The notes under the pieces were generated by a model. It worked only from the letters and a program-made list of their open reading frames with translations, did not search any database and had not been told where the DNA came from. This document shows, in pieces, positions 1-7,285 of a DNA stretch of 64,000 nucleotides (its first letter is position 1; each line of letters opens with the position of its first letter). Source of the DNA: JACVRM01 sp963755085 (GTDB lineage Bacteria; Actinomycetota; Thermoleophilia; Gaiellales; Gaiellaceae); the NCBI GenBank assembly GCA_963755085.1, contig CAVWIN010000020.1:1-64000 (forward strand), in the 5' to 3' direction. The position numbers and the translations under genes are program-made.

Positions 1-1135
1 GCCGAGTGCGATGCCGAGCGCCGTGTAGCCGCTCACGGCGATCACCAGCCCGCCGCCGACGGCGCCGAGCAGGTAGCCCAGCTGCGTGACGGCCGTGCGC
101 GCGCCGGCCATCGCGCCGGGATGGTCGGGCAGCTGCTCGAGGCCGAGCCCGCTCGACGCCGGCGTCCGCACGCCCGCGGCGAGCCCGGCCAGGCAGAAGA
201 GCGCGAGGCCCCACAGGACACCGCGCTCGCCGAGCGTGAGCACGAGCGGCAGGATCACGGCCATCGCGAGCGCCGCGGCGGCGACGAGCCACCGCCGGCC
301 ATGCCGGGCCGCGAGCGGGCCGCTCCGCGACGCCGAGACCACGTAGGCGCCGGCGCCGATGGCGAGCAGCCACCCTGCGGTCGCCTCCCCCACGCCCAGC
401 TCGTCGATGAAGAACGCGCCCACGAACGTGAGCAATGCCGTCCACGACGCGAATGCGACCGCCTCGGAGCCCAGCCACCGCCTGGTGGAGACGTCGCTTC
501 CCAGCAGGCGCAGCGACATCGGCCGGCGGCTCGCGGGGATCGGCGTCCGCGAAGCGCACGAGCGCAAGCGTCGCGACGGCGAGCACGGCCGGGACGATCT
601 CGGCGGCCCGCCACGACACCCACTGCGTGAGCGCGCCGACCTCGGGATTCACCACCACCCACGTCAGCGCGTTTGCGCCGGCGACGTAGCCGACCGCCCA
701 CGCGCGCTCCTCGGGCGGGAAGGAGACGACACCCGCGAAGGCGGCCGAGAGCAGGGAGGCGAACGCGAGCGCGACGAGGACGTGCGCGCCGAGGAAGAGC
801 CACAGGTTCGGCGCGAGCCCGACGGCGGCGCACGCGACGAGCTCCAGCGAGGCTCCGACCACGATGAGCCGCCGGACGCCGAGGACCCCGATCCGCGCGG
901 CGATGAAGAGCGACGTCGCGATCGCGACGGCCGCGGTGACCGACCGCGCCTGGCCGACGGCGGCGACCGACGCGTCGAAGTCGTCGCCGATCGCCGTGAT
1001 CGTCGGCGCCAGGACGACGAGCAGCGCCTGCGACGCCATCGCCGCGAGGACGAACGGCGCGACCCGCGCCAGTCGCGACCGCCCGGCGGCGCTACTGGGA
1101 GCGGACGTACTCGATGTAGCCGCGGACGTCGGCAA
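1..1135 (-). CDS. MFS transporter, C-terminus beyond window edge, frame break
   Basis: The minus strand encodes roughly the first 370 residues of a Major Facilitator Superfamily permease, an integral membrane secondary transporter. Alternating hydrophobic segments and short charged loops run right to the edge, where the gene is cut. The frame breaks once near 520-545: the part reading ALVRFADADP continues in another frame as LRLLGSDVSTRRWLG, and adding one GC dinucleotide joins the halves. The start is unclear. The frame is open back through the end of the upstream GST gene, and a TTG at 1133-1135 is only one candidate. As the last visible gene of a tightly coupled minus-strand operon it probably moves the substrate or product of that pathway. 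The substrate cannot be deduced. Confidence 0.72.
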   Translation of the reverse strand, partial: MPTSAATSSTSAPSSAAGRSRLARVAPFVLAAMASQALLVVLAPTITAIGDDFDASVAAVGQARSVTAAVAIATSLFIAARIGVLGVRRLIVVGASLELVACAAVGLAPNLWLFLGAHVLVALAFASLLSAAFAGVVSFPPEERAWAVGYVAGANALTWVVVNPEVGALTQWVSWRAAEIVPAVLAVATLALVRFADADPREPPADVAAPAGKRRLHQAVAGLRGGRIRVVDGIAHVRGRVLHRRAGRGGGDRRVAARHRRRRLRGLGVAERPARGPAWPAVARRRRGARDGRDPAARAHARRARCPVGPRALLPGRARRGRADAGVERARPRAAARPSRRDGRRAHGRHAAGLPARRRRRRAGDRRERLHGARHRTR

Positions 1136-1778
1136 CCGGCTCCGAGTACGCCTCGCCGAGCGCTTCCTCGACGCTCGCCATGTACAGCTCGACCCACCGC
1201 GGGAACGGGTAGTCGATCGCGCGCAGGAACTCGAGCGACGCGGCCAGGCGGATGTCCGCGATCGAAGGCATGGAGCCGCCGATGAACGGCCTGCCGGCGA
1301 GGAAGAACGTGTTGTAGACCTCGAGCGGCTCGGCGATCGCCGCCGTCGCGTCCTCCACGGCCTGCGCCTTGAGCTCGTCGCTCGCGTCTGACGAGCCGAC
1401 CTCGCCCGGGTACTGGGGGAAGCCGAGCGTCGGGTACGTCGCGCGCGTGATCAGCGGATAGAGCGTGCCGATCAGGTAGTACATCGCGTTGTCGACGATC
1501 GCCCGCTCCCCGGGGTCGCGCGGGTAGAGGTCGTCGAGGCCGTGCACGGCGCAGAGGTAGGTCATGATCGCGCAGCTCTCCCCCAGGTAGCCGCCCGGCA
1601 GCCCGTCGGTCTCGAGCATCGGCGTCAGGTGCGCCGGGTACTTGCCGAGGTACTCCTCGCCCGTCGTCTGCCCCCAGACGTCGACCTCCTCGAAGTCGAG
1701 GCCGGCGGCCCGCACGAAGACACGCGCGGTCAGGTTGTTCACGCTCGGCTTGAGAATGTTCAGGGTGTTCGCTGCCAT
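1092..1778 (-). CDS. glutathione S-transferase-like protein
   Basis: A 228-residue cytosolic protein with the two-domain GST layout. The N-terminal thioredoxin-like half (about 1-85) contains NNLTARVFVRAAGLDFEEVDV and the ES.AIMTYL motif typical of the thiol-binding loop. An all-helical C-terminal half follows, with the SIADIRLAASLEFL helix that matches the conserved N-capping region of GSTs. An AGGAGG ribosome site lies just before the ATG. Family members conjugate or isomerise electrophiles using a low-molecular-weight thiol; actinobacteria mostly lack glutathione, so the real co-substrate is uncertain. It overlaps the upstream VOC gene by 19 bases, which implies co-translation with an aromatic or CoA-dependent pathway. 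Confidence 0.85.
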   Translation of the reverse strand: MAANTLNILKPSVNNLTARVFVRAAGLDFEEVDVWGQTTGEEYLGKYPAHLTPMLETDGLPGGYLGESCAIMTYLCAVHGLDDLYPRDPGERAIVDNAMYYLIGTLYPLITRATYPTLGFPQYPGEVGSSDASDELKAQAVEDATAAIAEPLEVYNTFFLAGRPFIGGSMPSIADIRLAASLEFLRAIDYPFPRWVELYMASVEEALGEAYSEPVADVRGYIEYVRSQ

Positions 1779-2371
1779 GTCTCCTCCTTCGAGTACGGGT
1801 CTCTCGGCGAGCGGTCGTCGGAGAGCGACTCGCGCGAGCGGGCGGTGAGGATCTCGATCGCGTCCGCGAGCTCCTCGGGGCCGATGTTGTAGGAGTCGCG
1901 CTCGACGCGCAGCCGGTGCGCCTCCAGCAGGACCTCCGCGTGGGTGAAGCCGTGCGGCGGCTCGAAGCGGTACGAGGCCAGCTCGATGGTCAGGCCGAGC
2001 GGGTCCTCGAAGTAGATCGAATCCATGAAGCCGCGGTCTTTGACGCCGCTGTGCTCGACGCCGCGCTCCTCGAGCCGCTCGACCGCCTGCCGGAACGTGG
2101 CGTTCGAGAGCGCGAAGGCGATGTGGTGCACGCAGCCGGGGTCGGTCGCGGTGCGCGTCGGGTCGGGCACCCGCTCCTCGTTCGTGAACACGGTGATCAG
2201 CCGGCCGTCGCCGGGGTCGAAGTACAGGTGGCTCTCGTTCTCGTTGTCGAGGTTCGGCTGCTCGAACACGAACGGCATCCCGAGCACGCCCTCCCAGAAG
2301 TCGATCGACGTCCGCCGGTCGGCCCCGACGAGCGTGATGTGGTGGACGCCCTGGCTCTGGAGCTTCCTCAT
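1760..2371 (-). CDS. VOC-family (glyoxalase/extradiol dioxygenase-like) protein
   Basis: A 203-residue protein of the vicinal-oxygen-chelate superfamily. Two beta-alpha-beta modules are visible. The first starts with GVHHITLVGADRRTSIDFW, the second with CVHHIAFALSN, and IELASY follows. The two His positions and the Glu match the usual metal ligands, so a divalent metal enzyme acting on an aromatic or carbonyl substrate is likely. The ATG overlaps the stop of the upstream ligase as ATGA, which fixes the start. The C-terminal 45 residues are polar and end in the overlap with the GST gene. Whether it is a ring-cleaving dioxygenase, an isomerase or a lyase cannot be told from sequence. Confidence 0.85.
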   Translation of the reverse strand: MRKLQSQGVHHITLVGADRRTSIDFWEGVLGMPFVFEQPNLDNENESHLYFDPGDGRLITVFTNEERVPDPTRTATDPGCVHHIAFALSNATFRQAVERLEERGVEHSGVKDRGFMDSIYFEDPLGLTIELASYRFEPPHGFTHAEVLLEAHRLRVERDSYNIGPEELADAIEILTARSRESLSDDRSPRDPYSKEETWQRTP

Positions 2372-3654
2372 CGCTGCTGGGACTCGATCAGCTTGAGCTT
2401 GTACTCGCTGCGCTCGAGGCTCCCCCACGGCACCAGCTCGACCTGCGTGGAGACGACGAGCACGCTGCGGATGCTCTCACGGATCGCGTCGGCGAGCGAG
2501 TCTCCGCCCTCGGCACCGCGCGCGAGCTCGACCGTGACCGGCAGCGGCCGCTCCTGCTTGACGCCGGGCGCCTGCGGGCGGACGAGGATGGCGCCGCTCA
2601 CGCGCGGCGCGAAGCCGCCGACCACCTCGCGGATCGCCGAGGGAAAGACGTTGACGCCGCGGACGATGAGCATGTCGTCCGTCCGGCCGATGCAGCGCAC
2701 ACGCGGCGCCGTCCGCCCGCAAGCGCATGGGCCGGTCTTGACGACGACGTGGTCGCGCGTGCGGAAGCGCAGGAGCGGCGCGGCGCGATGGCGCAGGTGC
2801 GTGAGCACGAGCTCGCCCCGCGCGCCGTCTGAGAGCGGCAGCGCCTCGGCGGTATCCGGGTCGATCAGCTCGGCGTGGACGAAGCCGCGCGCGCCGAGGT
2901 GCATGCCGTCCCGCTGCTCGCACTCGCCCCACAGCGACGGGCCGATGTCGCCGATGCCCATCGCCTCGGTGACGTGCGCGCCCCAGCCCTCCTCGAGGTG
3001 GGCGCGGAAGGCCGGCTCGCCGCCACCCGGCTCGCCGGCGACGAGCACCCGGCGGACAGTGGAGCCGCGCAGGTCGACGCCGCGCTCCTCGGCCCACTCG
3101 AGCAGGTGCGCCGCGTACGAAGGCGTGAGCACGACCGCGTCCGGTCGCAGGCGCTGGATCGCGCCGACGAGCCGCTCGGTGTTGCCGGTGCCGACCGGGA
3201 CATGGGCGAGCCCGATGCGGGCGATGGCGTCGAGCGCCGCCCCGGCGACGAAGGGGCCCGCGTTGTAGGTGGAGACGATCAGCTCCCCGGGCTCAACGCC
3301 GGAGGCTGCGTAGCTGCGGGCCGAGCCGGTCACCCAGTTGTCGAGGTCGGAGGCCGTCAGCGGGATGTAGCTCGGCGCCCCGGTCGTGCCGCTCGTCGAG
3401 TAGATCCGGACGATCTCGCCCCGGCCGACGCAGAGGTGGGCGCCGACGGGGTTCTTCTCGGTCGTCGTCGCTTTCAGCTCGGCCTTATCGGTGAGCGGGA
3501 GCCGGGCGATCTCGGCGAGCCCGACCGCCTCGACCCGGTCGCGATAGAAGGGCGACAGCTCGCGCAGGTAGGCGAGCTGCTCGCGAAAGGCGGCGTCGTC
3601 GAGCTCGAGCTGCTCGGCCCAGGGCCGAGTCTCGACCTCGGGGTCGAGGATCAC
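2368..3654 (-). CDS. phenylacetate-CoA ligase-like AMP-forming ligase
   Basis: A 428-residue AMP-forming acyl-CoA ligase of the PaaK group, close to the family's usual length. The phosphate-binding loop is YSTSGTTGAPSYIPLT (about residue 90), followed by the CIGRTDDMLIVRGVNVFPS hinge and a C-terminal ferredoxin-like domain with a Lys-containing tail (SEYKLKL). It should activate a carboxylic acid with ATP and CoA. A CACGRT cluster fits the zinc-like knuckle seen in PaaK proteins. The GTG start is set by a GTGA overlap with the upstream citrate synthase-like gene, and the downstream VOC gene also overlaps. The substrate is unknown; a coupled citryl-CoA-lyase-like partner suggests the product may be a CoA thioester that is then cleaved. 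Confidence 0.88.
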   Translation of the reverse strand: MILDPEVETRPWAEQLELDDAAFREQLAYLRELSPFYRDRVEAVGLAEIARLPLTDKAELKATTTEKNPVGAHLCVGRGEIVRIYSTSGTTGAPSYIPLTASDLDNWVTGSARSYAASGVEPGELIVSTYNAGPFVAGAALDAIARIGLAHVPVGTGNTERLVGAIQRLRPDAVVLTPSYAAHLLEWAEERGVDLRGSTVRRVLVAGEPGGGEPAFRAHLEEGWGAHVTEAMGIGDIGPSLWGECEQRDGMHLGARGFVHAELIDPDTAEALPLSDGARGELVLTHLRHRAAPLLRFRTRDHVVVKTGPCACGRTAPRVRCIGRTDDMLIVRGVNVFPSAIREVVGGFAPRVSGAILVRPQAPGVKQERPLPVTVELARGAEGGDSLADAIRESIRSVLVVSTQVELVPWGSLERSEYKLKLIESQQR

Positions 3655-4383
3655 CGCTCGTACTCGACAGCGTCCTCGGCCGCGCGCGCCAACCGCAGCC
3701 CGACCGGCGTCTCGCGCTCCTCGGCCAGGTGCGCGAGCAGCCCCGCCGTGCGGGCCAGGATCGGCACCGCTTTCACCGTGTCCACGGTGTAGCCGAGGTC
3801 GAGCATGACGGCGGCGATCGGCATGGAGACGTTCATCAGCGAGCGGCGCCAGGCAGCAAGCGTCGCGGAGCCGGAATGCGAGCTCGACGTTCGGGCCGCT
3901 CACGCCGCGTTCCCGTGCGAGCTCGAGAATCCGCTCGGCGCGCGGATCGACCGACTTGTGGACCGGGTGGCCGAAGCCGGGGATCCTCACGCCCGCGGCG
4001 CGCAGCTCGGCCGCCGCCTCCGCCGGATCGCGGCCCGTTGTGCGCAGCTCCTCGAGCAGCCGCGCACACTCCTCCGCCGTGCCGAGCACCACCGGCCCGG
4101 CGCCGAGGATGCCGGCGGCCACCGCGCCCTGGAGCGAGCCGGGGTCGGCGGCGAGCGTCATCCGGGCCGCGATGCTCGTCGGCATCATCCCGTGCTCCGC
4201 GATCGCGACGAGCAGCAGGTCGAGGAAGAACCGCCGCTCCTCGGTCGGCTCCTCGCCGGTCAGCAGCAGGTGGAACAACTCGGTGAACGTCAAGCGGCCC
4301 ATCAGGTCGCCCGTCAGGTCCCGGCCGCGCACCTCGACGCGGTCCGGGTAGGCCCGCGCGATCCGCGTGACCGGCCCGGTCAC
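3651..4383 (-). CDS. citrate synthase / citryl-CoA lyase-like protein, frame break
   Basis: About 244 residues of a short citrate synthase-superfamily protein of the kind usually labelled citryl-CoA lyase. It contains RIPGFGHPVHKSVDPRAERI, which holds the conserved second His. The position that normally reads LHG is SLQGAVAAG, and the C-terminal catalytic Asp region reads LMNVSMPIAAVMLDLGY, so two of the three usual catalytic residues appear replaced. The frame breaks near 3860; one extra GC joins RLRDA to LAAWRRSL. The GTG start lies seven bases after the stop of the upstream MMPL gene. The gene is translationally coupled to the CoA ligase, so the two may act on the same CoA thioester. The reaction is not established. 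Confidence 0.75.
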
Positions 4384-4390
4384 GGGCGTA

Positions 4391-6658
4391 TCAGGCGACG
4401 CCGGCGGGCTCGCGCTCGGGCTCGCCTGCGGGCACTGGTCCGGTGCCGTCGTGCGGCGGCTCGATGGTGATGTTCGGCAATGCACGGTCGAGCCAGCGCG
4501 GGATGTACCACGTCCGCTCGCGCAGGAGCGTGAAGAACGCCGGCACGAGCGACATGCGCACGATCAGGGCGTCGGTCAGGATCGCGATCGCGAGCAGGAT
4601 CCCGAACTCCTTCGGGATGCGGTCGGCGCTCAACACGAACGCGGCGAACACCGTGCCCATGATGAACGCCGCGGCGACGACCACACGGCCGATCGCGGCG
4701 ATGCCGTGCTGCACGGCATCCTTCGTGTCGAGGCCGTGGACGTGCTCCTCGCGGATGCGGCTCATGATGAAGACCATGTAGTCCATCGAGAGGCCGAAGA
4801 GGATCGCGAACGCGATCGGCGGGACGAATGTCTCGATCGGGCCCGTCTTGTCGAGCCCCGTCAGGCCGAGCAGATGGCCCTGCTGCACGATCAGGCCCAG
4901 GACACCGAAACCGACGAACGCCGACATGAGCGTCGTCACCGCCGCGGTGACCGAGACCACGATCGAGCGGAACGCCATGGCCAGCACGATGACGGTAACG
5001 CCGATGATGTAGAGCAGGAACAACGGCAGGCGCTGGATGATGCGGTTGGCGATGTCGTGGAAGGCGGCCGTCTGGCCGGAGACGTACGCGACCGCCGGGC
5101 CGCCGCCCGTCGCCTTCGGGACGACCGCGTCGCGCAACCGGTTCACGAGGCTGTCGGTGGCGGCGTCCTGCGGGGCCGAGTTCGGCGTCACGAAGACGAT
5201 CGCCACGCTCTTGTCCTTGTTGAACGTGGGCTGGCGCACGGAGGCGACGTCCTTGATCCCGCGCGTGTCCTGGACGACGCGGTTGGCCGCGCCGGTGTCG
5301 CCGTTCGTCTTGACGACGATGGGGATGGGGCCGTTGAAGCCCGGCCCGAAGCCCTCGGCGAGCAGGTCGTACGCACGGCGCGCCGTCTGTGCCTTCGGTT
5401 GCGTGCCCTGGTCGGCGGCGCCGAGGCGGACGAGCGCGGACGTGCCGCCGAGCACGAGCCCCGCGAGCAGCAGGACGATGAACACCGGCTTCGCGTGGTT
5501 GGTGACGAAGCGGCCCCACCGCGCCGTGAGCGTCGTCTGCATGGCCGCCTCGGACTCGTCGCGGCGCTTGAGCCCCGGGACCTTGAGCCGGTCGATCTTG
5601 TGCCCCAGCAGCCGCAGGACCGCGAGCAGCAGCGAGTTCGCGATCAGCACCGTCGTCAGCACGCCCAGCGCGCTGCCGATCCCGAGCTTCGTGACGAAGT
5701 CGAGGCCGAAGAACGCGAGCCCGCTCACGGAGATCGCGACCGTCAGCCCGGCGAAGAGCACGGCCCGGCCGGCCGAGGAGCCGGCCTCGGCCGCAGCGTC
5801 CTTCGGCGAAAGCCCGCTGTGCAGCAGCTGACGGAAGCGCGTGACGATGAAGAGCGAGTAGTCGATGCCGACGCCAAGCCCGATCATCGAGACCAGGATC
5901 GGCGTGACGGTGTTGATGTCGGTCTGCCCGGCGAGGATGAAGAGCAGGAGGAACGCGGTCGCCAGGGCGGTCAGCGCCACGAGGATCGGGATCAGCATCG
6001 CGGTGAACGTCCCGAAGACGATCAGCAGCACGATGACCGCGGCGAGCAGGCCGAGCGACTCGGACGTGCCCTGCTTGATCGGCGGCTGCTCCGCCTCGCC
6101 GTTGTACTCGACCGTCACGCCGACGGGTGCCATCGCCTTGCGGACGAAGTCCTCGACGGCCGTGACATCCGACCGGTACGCGTCCGTGATCTCCTTGTTG
6201 AAATACGCCTCCGAGTAGGCAATGCGCCCGTTCTTCGAGGTCGTGCGCGGCACCAGCGGGTTGTCGACGCTGACCAGGCCGGCGTTGTTCTTCTTCGGCT
6301 TGAAATCGGCGCGCAGCTTCGTGACCGCCGCTGCGATGGCCGCCTTGCGCGCCGGCGTGCCGAGCCGCTGCCCGGGCGGCGCGGCGAAGACGATGTCGAG
6401 GACCGAGCCCTGCTTGCTCGGGAACTCGGCCTTGATCAGGTCGGTCGCGCGCTGGGTGTCCGAGCCCGGGATCTCGAACTTGTCTCGCAGCGAGCCGCCG
6501 ATGGTGGCGACGAGCGCGACCAGGACGACGATGATCCCGATCCACGTGCCGACCACGCGCCACGGGTGCGTCGCGCAGCGCCGCGCCCAGCCGGCGAGCG
6601 CGCCGGTGGACAGGCGCTCGTGCGCGGCGAGTCTCTCGTTCGGGGACGTGTCGTTCAT
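4391..6658 (-). CDS. MMPL-family RND transporter
   Basis: A 755-residue polytopic membrane protein with the MMPL architecture. A first membrane helix near residue 35 is followed by an extracytoplasmic domain and a five-helix bundle containing GLGVGIDYSLFIVTRFR. The same arrangement is then repeated, with FGLSMDYMVFIMSRIREE in the second half. The two GxxxDY motifs are the proton-relay signature of the family. Relatives export lipids, lipopeptides or hydrophobic compounds. It is the first gene of the minus-strand operon that continues into the citrate synthase-like and CoA ligase genes, so it may export a product or a toxic intermediate of that pathway. The ATG has no strong ribosome site. Confidence 0.93.
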   Translation of the reverse strand: MNDTSPNERLAAHERLSTGALAGWARRCATHPWRVVGTWIGIIVVLVALVATIGGSLRDKFEIPGSDTQRATDLIKAEFPSKQGSVLDIVFAAPPGQRLGTPARKAAIAAAVTKLRADFKPKKNNAGLVSVDNPLVPRTTSKNGRIAYSEAYFNKEITDAYRSDVTAVEDFVRKAMAPVGVTVEYNGEAEQPPIKQGTSESLGLLAAVIVLLIVFGTFTAMLIPILVALTALATAFLLLFILAGQTDINTVTPILVSMIGLGVGIDYSLFIVTRFRQLLHSGLSPKDAAAEAGSSAGRAVLFAGLTVAISVSGLAFFGLDFVTKLGIGSALGVLTTVLIANSLLLAVLRLLGHKIDRLKVPGLKRRDESEAAMQTTLTARWGRFVTNHAKPVFIVLLLAGLVLGGTSALVRLGAADQGTQPKAQTARRAYDLLAEGFGPGFNGPIPIVVKTNGDTGAANRVVQDTRGIKDVASVRQPTFNKDKSVAIVFVTPNSAPQDAATDSLVNRLRDAVVPKATGGGPAVAYVSGQTAAFHDIANRIIQRLPLFLLYIIGVTVIVLAMAFRSIVVSVTAAVTTLMSAFVGFGVLGLIVQQGHLLGLTGLDKTGPIETFVPPIAFAILFGLSMDYMVFIMSRIREEHVHGLDTKDAVQHGIAAIGRVVVAAAFIMGTVFAAFVLSADRIPKEFGILLAIAILTDALIVRMSLVPAFFTLLRERTWYIPRWLDRALPNITIEPPHDGTGPVPAGEPEREPAGVA

Positions 6659-6721
6659 CTCGGGGTATTGGACCGCACGGACGCGCGGAACTCATCGGCG
6701 GAACCCCTAGGTGTAGCAGCA

Positions 6722-6750
6722 GCGGGGAGGCGGACCGCCCGCCTCCCCGT
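6722..6750. terminator. strong G+C hairpin after the 6765-7181 gene
   Basis: Arms 6724-6733 (ggggaggcgg) and 6739-6748 pair perfectly around a five-base loop, with further pairing at the base. It lies 15 bases beyond the stop of the minus-strand membrane gene and before the MMPL operon start. No T-tract follows, so termination strength is uncertain. Confidence 0.55.
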
Positions 6751-6764
6751 CAGCATGCGATGAA

Positions 6765-7181
6765 TCAGTAGGAGGTAGTACCGGCGGAGACCTCGCTCCA
6801 CTTCACGGTCAGCGCGAGGAGCACGATGATCTGCAGCGAGATCACGGTGAGCGTCCAGACCGGGTACGGGCTGCTTCCGAGCCAGCCGAGCTGAGCGAGC
6901 AGGTTGATGATGATGAGCACGACGGACGTCCAGCGCGCCCACCCGGACTTCGCGGCGAGCGCGAGACCGACCAGTATCAGCAAGGTGCCCCAGATCAGCA
7001 TGATCCAGCCCCACGTCGTGGTGTCGAAGATGATGACGCCATTCGGCGTGTACTGGTAGTAGTTGCTGCGGATGATCGCGATCAGGCCCTCGAAGGCGTC
7101 GATCGACCCGATGATGATCATCATGATGGCGGCGAAGCCGACCCAGCCCGTCCACGCGGCCGAGGTCTTCATGTCGTCCAT
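6765..7181 (-). CDS. small four-helix membrane protein (DUF7144-like)
   Basis: A 138-residue protein with four hydrophobic segments: AAIMMIIIGSIDAFEGLIAI, a WGWIMLIWGTLLILVGLAL segment, one around VVLIIINLLAQLGWLG, and one around VISLQIIVLLALTV. Short polar loops separate them. Proteins of this size and pattern are common in actinobacteria and are grouped as an uncharacterised membrane family. An AAAGGA ribosome site precedes the ATG. It is transcribed divergently from the second MMPL gene and ends at a strong hairpin. No function is known and no catalytic motif is visible. Confidence 0.85.
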   Translation of the reverse strand: MDDMKTSAAWTGWVGFAAIMMIIIGSIDAFEGLIAIIRSNYYQYTPNGVIIFDTTTWGWIMLIWGTLLILVGLALAAKSGWARWTSVVLIIINLLAQLGWLGSSPYPVWTLTVISLQIIVLLALTVKWSEVSAGTTSY

Positions 7182-7285
7182 TACCTGTCCTTTCGTCTGG
7201 GTTTCCTAAGGCTCGGCGCGATTCTCTCGCGCTCAGGCGGCTTTCACAACCCGTAGCGTCTCCCGAGCCGGTAAGGACCACCGCT

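Noticed and set aside
4367..6763. Very long open frame antisense to the MMPL gene
   Set aside because: The translation is Arg/Asp/Gly-rich with no domains, typical of shadow frames in G+C-rich DNA; the minus-strand frame has all MMPL motifs.
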